Positions 24,372 to 32,054 of a stretch of 64,000 bases of DNA are shown in pieces. Location: assembly GCA_050260675.1 (NCBI GenBank), contig JBLNCN010000005.1, forward strand, positions 744,001 to 808,000, given 5' to 3'. Made by a program: the position numbers and the translations under genes. Source of the stretch: JBBDIP01 sp050260675 (GTDB lineage: Bacteria > Bacillota > Sulfobacillia > Fermentithermobacillales > Fermentithermobacillaceae). The notes below the pieces were generated by a model, which ran no database searches, had not been told where the DNA came from, and saw only the letters and a program-made list of their open reading frames with translations. Numbering within the stretch: position 1 is the first letter of the stretch; each line of letters opens with the position of its first letter.

Positions 24372-27300
24372 CTCTTGTCCCTCCCTTCCCGTCCTTGCGG
24401 AACTCCTCCCAGAGGCTTTCACGCGGGGTGGGACGGATGACGCGGTAGCGGTTGCCCGGTATCAGCACGTCGAAGGTACATAGGGGGCCGTAGGAGCAAT
24501 ATTGGCATGCTCTCTCGGGGCCTCTTCTGTACGGCTCGATATCGACCCGCCCCGCGAACACGCGGGCCGCCATCTCTCCGACCTTGCGCTCCACAAATCC
24601 AAGGAGAGAGGCAAAGTCCTCGCTGCCCGCGGCCGATGAGGTCGCGCTCAGACCGCCTCCCGAGAGGAACTGAACAGGGATGATATCGGAGTGGCCGGCG
24701 CCGTCGGCATCCATGAGGCGCGCGATCTCTTCATCCCGCACCACCAACCCGGACATGCGCAGGCGTTTTGCCATCAACTTGCGGGCGTCCTCTTCTGATA
24801 CGGGCCCAGGCGACGCGATAATGGGGTCAATGATGGGGTAGTACAGGGCGCCTGCGGGGGTGGCCGGACCTTCTAGGCCGGCCCTGACCTCCAAGGGAAG
24901 GCTCCCCAGAATCTCCTTCCACGACTGCGTCACCACCAACAGGTAGACCAGGAGCTGAAGCGCTAGCCCGCTATGCACGTCCAGAAGATCGAGGTTCCTC
25001 GGGCTGGACTTGTAGTCGACCACGCGGACCAGGGGTCCGCCGGGACCGGCTGCCGCGTCGATCCTGTCGATCTGCCCACGAAGCAACACTTCTTCCTTTC
25101 CCGACAGCGAGACCCGCAGCGGCTTTGGGCCTCCCCTAAAGCCGAACAGCACTTCGGCCGCCACGGGGCGGAACCGCCCGCGCCGTATCTGGTTAAGGAG
25201 CATGTCAGCCGCCCGCCGGAGCACCCTGCGCAGGGCGCCTGAAATGTACCTGTAGCGGGCGGAACTGGCGAACAGCTCGCCCGAGAGTTCGAGTGTCAGC
25301 CGCTCAACGACCGAGTCGACGGTCTCCTGGGCTTCCTTAGGCGTAAGGGTCCCCCAGTCGCGGCCGGAGCGGGCGATCTCTTCCACATAACCCCTCAAAG
25401 CAGCGTGCATGAACACCCCCGCGTCAGTGGGCTCCAGGCGGAACATCTCCCGTTCCTTCAGCGACAGGCCGTCACGGGCAAAGTGCTGGAAGGGGCAGGC
25501 GGCGAAGGTCTCGAGTCTGGACACGCTGGTGTGGAGAGTGTACCCGTACAGCGAGCGGACAAGGTCATGGTCCAGCGGCGCCACCGCATTGGAGTAGGAA
25601 AGCGACGCCAGGATCCGCCTGGTCTGAGGCAACCGGTCCGGCGAGAGCAGATACCGGTAGGCCTCTGCCCAGACGTCGCCTACCTGGCCGCCTTCCCGCA
25701 GCCAGGAAAGCCTGCGCAGCGTGAGACCCTTCACCCTCGCGGGAAGCACGAAATCCAGATCCGCGTCCGAATCCCCTGGCGGATCAACCGACGCCGTCTC
25801 TTCCTCCAGCCCAGGCAGGGCTTCCTTGACCATGTTCACCACGTGGGACGGCGTGAGGGACTTGCCTTCCTGGTCCCCCAAAGGATAGGAGATGTAAAGC
25901 ATCCGGCTTGGGCGCGTGAGGGCGATATAGGTCAGATACTGCTCGTGGAACTGGCGCTGGATGGAGGCTGGCTCCATCTCGACGCCGCTCCGCTGGAGAT
26001 ATTCCCGCTCTCTGTCGTTGAAGATGCTGTCTTCCGTCTGGCGTTTGGGGAACACGCCGAGCAGCGCGCCGATGAGGAAGGTGACCTTGCACTCAGGCTG
26101 CCGCGAACGGTCGAAGCTCCCGACGAGCACCTGATCCAGTGACGGCGGGATGGCCCCCAAACGGATGTCCTCAAGACCTGCCGCCAGGAGCAGTGAGTAG
26201 GTCTTGAGGTCGGCGGTCTGATCTCGCAGGACCTCCCGCACCTGCCCCAGGACCTCCCCCACTTTCCGCAGGATCCCCTCGTGGTCGCCAGCCTCGGCAA
26301 GGTCGCCGGCCGCTTCGGCCAGTCTCCGCCACTCGGAGATCTGGGATTGGACGTCCAGGTCAGCCAGGAGGTCCAAGACCGCACCTGAAACCAGTGAAGC
26401 AGAGACCTCTCCCGTCCTTGAGCCACTAAGCGTCGCGTAGAACCTGCCCAGCGCTGCTGTAGCCTTGCGGCGTATCCCGTCGGCCAGGAGCGCCATCTCG
26501 GCCTCCTCCGCCGCCTCATCCTCTCTTAGGAGATACTTTCTCGCGTATCGCCACGGCTCCGGGGATATCCACCGCTCGCCCGCGATCCCGTGAGAGAGGG
26601 CGTAGTTCTCGAGGATGTCCACCTCGGAGCGGTCAACAGGTACAAGGTCGGTCTTCAGGTACCGCATGACCGGGTCCAAGCTCCAATTCGTAAGCACCAC
26701 ATCCAGGGCGGCGCGGATGAGTTCAGACAGCGGGTGGTGGGATAAGGACCTCTTCGAGTCGAGGAAGAAAGGTATGTTGTGGTCTTTGAAGACCAGCGGC
26801 AGCATGCCCGCGTACTCGGTCAGGTCGCGGGCCTCCACCGTGATGTCGCGGTAGCGCATCCCGCAGTCCCTGACCAACCTCTGTACCTCCCTGGCCACAA
26901 ACTCCAGCTCAGCGAGCGGGTTGGTGGCGGAGATCAGCCGGACGGAGCGCTCCTCCCCAACCCCAGGTTGCTGCCCGATCTCACGCTGCCCCTCAGCCCC
27001 AGATGGCCGACCTATCTCACTCGGCACCCCAGCCCCAGGTACCTGGCCGCCGCTGCCCCCCTCTTTCAGCCCATGGCCACCATGGGGTGCAGCTAACAAA
27101 GCGCGAGCGCCCAGCCGGAACCGCCTCTCAAGCGCGCCGAGCTGCGGAGCCGACCGAAACCGTGGCAGCGCCTCTTCGCCAGAAAGAGGCAGGTAGATTG
27201 TGTCTTCCACATCTACTCCCGCGCGGCGGGCGAGGGTCCGGATCTTCTCGTATGCCTCCCTGGTCGGATGGAAAAGGCTCGCGGGGTTCACCGGTTGGCG

Positions 27301-28101
27301 CATCTCGCGGGAGTCCGCGCACAAAGCGATGGTGACCTGCGATGCGGTAGCCACGATGGCCTCCAGGACTCCGTACTCAGCGGGCGTGAAGCCTGAGAAC
27401 CCGTCGACATACACCGTCGAACCTACCAAGAAACCCGAGGCCCTGAGCCTCTCGCTCGCGAGCCCCAGGTAGTCGTCGGGGTCCGAGTACCTTCCCGCCA
27501 AAAACTCCCTGAACTTGTCGAGCACCAAGGAAAGGTCCTTCACCTTGCCCTCAAGGTGGGGGACGCTCCTGTCCGGCGCCAAGGCAGCGAGGGACGACGG
27601 CGACACGCCGTATGAAGCCATCTCAGATAAGGTGCGGCCCAGCGTCGCGCGGAAGCCCGGATAGTTCACAAGGGGAGCGAACGCGGTGAGCTCATTGCGG
27701 TGCTCCCACAAAATGGCCTGGATGGCCATGCTCTTTCCGACCGCTGTGATGAAGGGCAGCGAGAGGCCGCCGGTCTCCTCCATCACCCGTAGGCAGAGTC
27801 GTCGAAAACTAAGGACCTGCAGGTCCATGAACCCTTCGATGCGTGGGTCTTGCAGGATGAGGCGCTCCATCTGGAATGTAGACTGGTCGGGCGCCAGAAG
27901 GATGGTGCCAGGCCGAGACGCGGGCCCGTTGCCCGTCAGCAGATTACCCGTCAGCGAGCCATCCGACGCAGGCTCGCTCGCCTCAGGACCGCCAAGTACC
28001 GAGGAGTTCGATAGCAGGCCCTCGACTATCCTATCAACTATGTACCTGGTCTTGCCCGACCCGGCAGGGCCGATGATGAACCGAAGGCCCAGGGAAACCA
28101 C
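24364..28101 (-). CDS. addB: ATP-dependent helicase/nuclease subunit B
   Basis: A 1245-residue partner of AddA. The N-terminal Walker A (FIIGPAGSGKT) is intact. FVHGFSG-type sequence appears as VYVDGFSGFTPAEYG. The C-terminal nuclease has VRVVDYKSS and the four cysteines expected for an iron-sulfur staple: one in AACPFQHFARD and three in CQYCSYGPLC. These features fit AddB of Bacillota. Two low-complexity inserts are present: one near residues 33-65, and one with 12-residue tandem repeats near 340-390. The GTG at 28101 has only a weak site. It is first in the addB-addA pair, and the gap upstream holds the second 31-bp repeat array. Confidence 0.95.
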   Translation of the reverse strand: MVSLGLRFIIGPAGSGKTRYIVDRIVEGLLSNSSVLGGPEASEPASDGSLTGNLLTGNGPASRPGTILLAPDQSTFQMERLILQDPRIEGFMDLQVLSFRRLCLRVMEETGGLSLPFITAVGKSMAIQAILWEHRNELTAFAPLVNYPGFRATLGRTLSEMASYGVSPSSLAALAPDRSVPHLEGKVKDLSLVLDKFREFLAGRYSDPDDYLGLASERLRASGFLVGSTVYVDGFSGFTPAEYGVLEAIVATASQVTIALCADSREMRQPVNPASLFHPTREAYEKIRTLARRAGVDVEDTIYLPLSGEEALPRFRSAPQLGALERRFRLGARALLAAPHGGHGLKEGGSGGQVPGAGVPSEIGRPSGAEGQREIGQQPGVGEERSVRLISATNPLAELEFVAREVQRLVRDCGMRYRDITVEARDLTEYAGMLPLVFKDHNIPFFLDSKRSLSHHPLSELIRAALDVVLTNWSLDPVMRYLKTDLVPVDRSEVDILENYALSHGIAGERWISPEPWRYARKYLLREDEAAEEAEMALLADGIRRKATAALGRFYATLSGSRTGEVSASLVSGAVLDLLADLDVQSQISEWRRLAEAAGDLAEAGDHEGILRKVGEVLGQVREVLRDQTADLKTYSLLLAAGLEDIRLGAIPPSLDQVLVGSFDRSRQPECKVTFLIGALLGVFPKRQTEDSIFNDREREYLQRSGVEMEPASIQRQFHEQYLTYIALTRPSRMLYISYPLGDQEGKSLTPSHVVNMVKEALPGLEEETASVDPPGDSDADLDFVLPARVKGLTLRRLSWLREGGQVGDVWAEAYRYLLSPDRLPQTRRILASLSYSNAVAPLDHDLVRSLYGYTLHTSVSRLETFAACPFQHFARDGLSLKEREMFRLEPTDAGVFMHAALRGYVEEIARSGRDWGTLTPKEAQETVDSVVERLTLELSGELFASSARYRYISGALRRVLRRAADMLLNQIRRGRFRPVAAEVLFGFRGGPKPLRVSLSGKEEVLLRGQIDRIDAAAGPGGPLVRVVDYKSSPRNLDLLDVHSGLALQLLVYLLVVTQSWKEILGSLPLEVRAGLEGPATPAGALYYPIIDPIIASPGPVSEEDARKLMAKRLRMSGLVVRDEEIARLMDADGAGHSDIIPVQFLSGGGLSATSSAAGSEDFASLLGFVERKVGEMAARVFAGRVDIEPYRRGPERACQYCSYGPLCTFDVLIPGNRYRVIRPTPRESLWEEFRKDGKGGTRDA
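26961..27069. repeat. In-frame 36-bp tandem repeat inside addB
   Basis: Units begin at 26961, 26997 and 27033, exactly 36 bases apart. Each starts CCCCAG, and the first two contain ATCTCAC at the same place. In protein they give degenerate 12-residue blocks (PGAGVPSEIGRP, SGAEGQREIGQQ and a partial PGVGEE). Confidence 0.8.
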
Positions 28102-28422
28102 CTCAAAGCAGTGGTTTCGTCGAGACGCAAGAGCAATCCTGCCGCCCCCCGGACGTCAACCGTATCCGCCGCTGGACTGGTCCCCAGACCGATCGGTAGC
28201 TTTCCCCATCAAGTCGGAGCGGATTGGTAGCTTTCCCCCACCAAGTCGAAGGGGATCGTTAGCTTTTCCCACCAAATCGAAGAGGATCGTGAGCTTTTCC
28301 CACCAAGTCGAAGCGAATCGTGAGCTTTTCCCACCAAGTGGAACAGGATTGGTAGCTTTCCCCACCAAGTCGAAGACCATTGGTGGGGAGACGGAGGGGA
28401 TTGGGAGGGGATTGGGAGGGGA
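28102..28422. other. Gap between argH and addB
   Basis: A 321-base stretch with no credible gene. Most of it is the 31-bp repeat array at 28191-28385. An imperfect inverted pair, AACCAC/GTGGTT, overlaps the addB start on the minus strand. I see no clear promoter. Confidence 0.6.
28191..28385. repeat. 31-bp tandem repeat array, six units plus a partial
   Basis: Units begin at 28191, 28222, 28254, 28285, 28316, 28347 and 28378. The period is 31 bases, with one 32-base step. The common core is GAT(T/C)G(G/T)(T/G)AGC followed by TTT(T/C)CCCACCAAGTCGAAG. The first unit (GATCGGTAGCTTTCCCCATC) is nearly the same as the units at 6474-6646, in the same orientation. Units differ by substitutions and there are no spacers. 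It lies upstream of addB and downstream of argH. Confidence 0.9.
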
Positions 28423-29796
28423 CTAAGAGAGGATCGCTGCCGCCTTAGCCAGTTGGGTCTCGACTGAGCCTGGGCCGGTACCCATCAGATGGTCGCGAAG
28501 CGACACCGAATGGTGGGGGTCAAATATGGTGGCGCACACTACGGGGGTAAGCAGCGGCGAGAACTGGGCCAGTTCCTGCGCGGAAAGGTCCCTGGGCGAC
28601 TTGCCGGCATCCATGCAGTACCTCACTACGCCCCCGACGATTTTGTGGGCGTCGCGGAAGGGCATACCGTTCCTGGCCAGGAAATCAGCAACGTCCGTCG
28701 CCATGAGAGGCCAATCCCGGGCAGCGTCTTCGAGCTTCTGAGCGTTCCACGCGAGTCCCTCCGCTACCTGGGTTGCCATGTCCAGGCACGCGAGAGTGAC
28801 GTCAAAGCACTCGAATACCGTTTCCTTATCCTCCTGGAGATCCCTGCAGTAGGTCATGGGCAGGCCCTTCACCGTGGTCAAGAGGCCAAGGAGGTTGCCG
28901 AAGACCCTCCCCGCTTTGCCGCGGATGAGCTCCGCCGAGTCGGCGTTCTTCTTCTGCGGCATGATGCTGGACCCCGTCGTTACAGCATCAGCGAGAGTGG
29001 CAAAACCGAATTCCGGAGTGGTCCACAGGACCACTTCCTCGGCGAACCTCGACAGGTGCACCATGGCCGCGGAGCAGGCAAAACAAAACTCCAGGAGATA
29101 GTCCCTGTCCGAAACCGCATCCATGCTGTTGTCATAGGTTCCGCTGAGCCCGAGCTCCCGGGCAGTGGATCTCGGGTCCAGCGGAAACGTGCTGCCGGCC
29201 AGCGCGGCTGAGCCCAGAGGGCTTACCGCTGCATTTGCTGCCAGCGCTCCAAACCTTGCGCGATCTCTTTGCAGCATGAAGAAGTATGCGAGAAGGTGGT
29301 GGGCCAAGAGCACCGGTTGAGCCCTTTGCAGGTGAGTGTACCCCGGCATGACCAGCATCTTGTTCGCTGCAGCCTGGCCGAAGAACGCCTTCTGCAGCCT
29401 CCTCACTGCTTCTTCCAGTTTCCTTGCGGCATCGACGCACCAAAGATGCATATCGAGAGCCGACTGATCGTTGCGCGAGCGGGCAGTGTGGACCTTTCCG
29501 GCGAGATCGCCTACGATCCCCCTGAGCGCGGTCTCCACCGCAGTATGGATGTCCTCCAGGGAGATGTCCTGGGGGATCTCTCCCCTGGAGAAGGCCTCCT
29601 CTACCTCTGCAAGTCCCGAGAGCAGAGTATCGGCCTCATCCTGGGTAAGGACCCCTTGCCCCAAGAGCATCTTCACGTGAGCTTTGCTTCCGGCTATGTC
29701 GTAAGGCCACAGCCTCTGATCGTAGCTCAAGGACTCCGAGAATCTCAGCATCATCTCCGAGGGAGACCCCGAAAACCGCCCGCCCCACTGACGCAT
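28423..29796 (-). CDS. argH: Argininosuccinate lyase
   Basis: A 457-residue enzyme of the fumarase/aspartase superfamily that splits argininosuccinate into arginine and fumarate. Evidence: WGGRFSG at the N terminus, HTARSRNDQ, MPGYTHLQRAQPV, and the signature loop TGSSIMPQKKNAD, which carries the catalytic serine. Length is normal. ATG 29796 has GGAAGG upstream and lies one base past the argG stop, so argG-argH is a two-gene operon for the last steps of arginine synthesis. Confidence 0.97.
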   Translation of the reverse strand: MRQWGGRFSGSPSEMMLRFSESLSYDQRLWPYDIAGSKAHVKMLLGQGVLTQDEADTLLSGLAEVEEAFSRGEIPQDISLEDIHTAVETALRGIVGDLAGKVHTARSRNDQSALDMHLWCVDAARKLEEAVRRLQKAFFGQAAANKMLVMPGYTHLQRAQPVLLAHHLLAYFFMLQRDRARFGALAANAAVSPLGSAALAGSTFPLDPRSTARELGLSGTYDNSMDAVSDRDYLLEFCFACSAAMVHLSRFAEEVVLWTTPEFGFATLADAVTTGSSIMPQKKNADSAELIRGKAGRVFGNLLGLLTTVKGLPMTYCRDLQEDKETVFECFDVTLACLDMATQVAEGLAWNAQKLEDAARDWPLMATDVADFLARNGMPFRDAHKIVGGVVRYCMDAGKSPRDLSAQELAQFSPLLTPVVCATIFDPHHSVSLRDHLMGTGPGSVETQLAKAAAILS

Positions 29797-29797
29797 C

Positions 29798-30991
29798 CTA
29801 CTTGCCCACCTTCCGGCCCCTGCTCCAAACCTTCGTGGGCAGGCCGTACAGGTCAATGAACCCGGCCGCCGAGGAGTGAGAGAACAGGTCGCCTTGTTCG
29901 TAGGTCGCGAGCGCCATGTCGTACATGGAGTACGGGGACCTCAGCCCCACTACCGTCGCGTTCCCCTTGTAGAGTTTTACCCTTGTCGTGCCCGTGATCC
30001 TCTCCTGAGTGGACTCGATGAAGGCGTCCAGCGCTTCCTTGAGCGGCGAGAACCAGAGGCCGGTGTAGACCACTTCGGCCCACTTCGCGTCGATGCCTGC
30101 CTTAAAACTGGAGAGCTCTCTCGGGAGGATCAGGTCCTCCAAGGCTTTGTGTCCCTTGAGGATTACTGTGGCACCGGGGCACTCGTAGACCTCACGGGAC
30201 TTGATGCCGACCAAACGATTCTCTATATGATCGATCCTTCCAACTCCGTGCTGTCCCGCGATGTCGTTCAGGGACTCGATGAGGTCCGCGAGCTTCTGTG
30301 CCTTACCATCAATGGAGACCGGCTTTCCTTTCTCCCACTCGACCTCCAGGTACTGCGGCCTGTCGGGAGCGTCCTCAGGGGCCGTGGTCCACCGGTACGC
30401 CTCCCTGGGCGGCTCAGTCCAGGGGTCCTCCAGAGGACCGCTCTCAATGCTGATGCCCCACAAGTTCTCATCTATGCTGTAGGCCGCGCCCTTCTTGAGC
30501 GGGACGTCGATCCCGTGGGCCTGGGCGTAATCGAGTTCGTCGCTCCGGGTCATCCCCCAATCCCTCACCGGGGCAAGGGTCTTGAGGTGAGGAGCCAGAG
30601 CGGCCGTGCCGACGTCGAAGCGGACCTGGTCGTTGCCCTTTCCTGTACACCCGTGGGCTACAGCGTCGGCGCCTTCTTTGGCGGCGACCTCCACCAGTTT
30701 CTTCACGATCAGGGGGCGGGACAGGGCTGATACCAGGGGATACACGCCCTCGTACATCCCGTTGGCCTTGATGCAGGGCAGCACGTACCCGTCCGCGAAC
30801 TCCTCCCGCAGGTCGAGGGTGTATGCCGCCACTGCGCCTACCTTAAGCGCCCTCTCGCGGATTGCTTCAAGGTCCTTCCCCTCGCCGACGTCGGCAGTTA
30901 GAGCCACGAGTTCGGCGTTGTACTTCTCTTGGAGGTACTTGAGCAGGACCGAGGTATCGAGGCCACCGGAATAGGCCAGCACGATCTTCAT
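29798..30991 (-). CDS. argG: Argininosuccinate synthase
   Basis: A 397-residue cytoplasmic enzyme joining citrulline and aspartate with ATP. Diagnostic pieces are AYSGGLDTSVLLKYL (the ATP PP-loop, near residue 6), HGCTGKGNDQVRF, YSIDENLWG and a C-terminal tail with YGLPTKVWSRG. ATG 30991 overlaps the stop of an upstream 63-codon frame as ATGA. Only a distant GAAGGGAAG serves as ribosome site, so argG may depend on coupling. A promoter with an overlapping palindrome lies about 230 bases upstream. No other arginine genes are in the window. Confidence 0.97.
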   Translation of the reverse strand: MKIVLAYSGGLDTSVLLKYLQEKYNAELVALTADVGEGKDLEAIRERALKVGAVAAYTLDLREEFADGYVLPCIKANGMYEGVYPLVSALSRPLIVKKLVEVAAKEGADAVAHGCTGKGNDQVRFDVGTAALAPHLKTLAPVRDWGMTRSDELDYAQAHGIDVPLKKGAAYSIDENLWGISIESGPLEDPWTEPPREAYRWTTAPEDAPDRPQYLEVEWEKGKPVSIDGKAQKLADLIESLNDIAGQHGVGRIDHIENRLVGIKSREVYECPGATVILKGHKALEDLILPRELSSFKAGIDAKWAEVVYTGLWFSPLKEALDAFIESTQERITGTTRVKLYKGNATVVGLRSPYSMYDMALATYEQGDLFSHSSAAGFIDLYGLPTKVWSRGRKVGK

Positions 30992-31179
30992 TGTGTAGCG
31001 CTTCCCTTCAGATGAAATCGAATCAAACGAAATCGGATCGAATGAAACCCGGTGTTCACCAACTTTGCATGACTACTCATTTGTGCGGAATCACACATAG
31101 TATTGAACCGGGACAACCTTCCCTCGACCGCGCGATCGACCCCAGGCTTGGCGGCCTCCAAACACGACAAACAAGTCAT
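30988..31179 (-). CDS. Possible 63-residue leader ORF overlapping argG
   Basis: A 63-codon ATG frame in the long argG leader, ending TGA in an ATGA overlap with the argG start. It encodes MTCLSCLEAAKPGVDRA and ends SIRFRLIRFHLKGSATQ, with three arginines within a few residues near its end. There is no ribosome site at its ATG, and it resembles nothing known. It could be a leader peptide coupling argG translation to arginine supply, or a chance frame. I favour caution. Confidence 0.3.
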   Translation of the reverse strand: MTCLSCLEAAKPGVDRAVEGRLSRFNTMCDSAQMSSHAKLVNTGFHSIRFRLIRFHLKGSATQ

Positions 31180-31217
31180 GCGGACTCGTTCGTCGGGGCG
31201 CGCAACTTAGGAAGCGT

Positions 31218-31254
31218 TATTACAGCATTGTAATACTTATGCATGGTTTGGCAA
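31218..31254 (-). promoter_or_regulatory. argG promoter with overlapping palindrome
   Basis: On the minus strand TTGCCA (31249-31254) and TACAAT (31227-31232) are 16 bases apart. The -10 lies inside a perfect 18-base dyad, TATTACA-GCAT-TGTAATA (31218-31235). A repressor bound there would block the promoter. The dyad does not match the arginine repressor consensus, so the regulator is unknown. The resulting leader is about 230 bases. Confidence 0.6.
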
Positions 31255-31295
31255 GAAGAATTTACGGGGAGCTTGCGGAGAGGATTCGGGAGGAG

Positions 31296-32054
31296 CTATT
31301 GAGCCAGTTTCAGCATGGCAGCTAGACCGATCTCGATGAGGCGGTCCTCGCCAGCCAGGAAAGCAGGGTCCTTACCGTGGTGCGCGATGTCCATATTCCC
31401 AGACTTGACGCCTATGTTCTTTGTCCCAGGGCTATTGTCCAGCACAAACGCCGCCCCGCACCGGAAACCCCTGCAAGCGCCGACGATGAACTGGGTATCG
31501 GCCTCCATCTCAATGCAGAGCGCCCTGCCGCGCTTTAGGACAGCTAACGTCTCACTTGCGGTCGGGCTGTAGAACGCGTCCGTGGACGCGACGATGCCGG
31601 TGAGGGTCTTCCCGCCGACCGCGCGGGCAGCCTCCACCAATGCAGACGTGACCGCGAAATCCGCGACCGCGGGAAACGGTTTGGGCAAATACTCGTCACC
31701 TGTCCCTCCGCCCCGATAGGAGCCTTGGGCGATCACAATATCGCCGACCGCTGTCCGTTCGTCCAGCCCTCCGGCGGAACCCAGGCGTATGAAAGTGTGG
31801 ACCCCCATGTTGCCCAGTTCCTCCATGGCTATCGCTACCTGCGGTCCGCCCATGCCTGTGGAGCACACCGTCATCCGCTGGCCTTTGTAGGTGCCGGTGT
31901 AGACGAAGTAACCCCTGGTATCGCTCACGAGCCTCGCGTCATCCAACCTCGCGGCTATCTTCTTGCCCCTCACGTGGTCGCCCGGAATGAAGCAGAGCGG
32001 CGCTATGTCCCTCTCCAGGGCCTTGATGTGGTGCTGGGTGAACTTATCTTCCAC
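31296..32054 (-). CDS. Nucleoside phosphorylase (PNP/UDP family)
   Basis: A 252-residue phosphorylase that releases bases from nucleosides with phosphate, in the uridine/DeoD-type family. Evidence: VYTGTYKGQRMTVCSTGMGG (phosphate and fold signature), FIRLGSAGGLDERTAVGDIV and the purine/uridine-site segment ALCIEMEADTQF (the E-M-E motif binding ribose). GTG 32054 is preferred because GGGGAGG precedes it; the open frame extends further without support. It overlaps the deoB stop by 11 bases. With deoB it forms a pathway from nucleoside to ribose-1-phosphate to ribose-5-phosphate. The base specificity is not certain. Confidence 0.88.
   Translation of the reverse strand: MEDKFTQHHIKALERDIAPLCFIPGDHVRGKKIAARLDDARLVSDTRGYFVYTGTYKGQRMTVCSTGMGGPQVAIAMEELGNMGVHTFIRLGSAGGLDERTAVGDIVIAQGSYRGGGTGDEYLPKPFPAVADFAVTSALVEAARAVGGKTLTGIVASTDAFYSPTASETLAVLKRGRALCIEMEADTQFIVGACRGFRCGAAFVLDNSPGTKNIGVKSGNMDIAHHGKDPAFLAGEDRLIEIGLAAMLKLAQ

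Noticed and set aside
31218..31235. Arginine repressor box
   Set aside because: The 18-base size fits, but the arms (TATTACA/TGTAATA) do not match the TGNAT-type arginine consensus.
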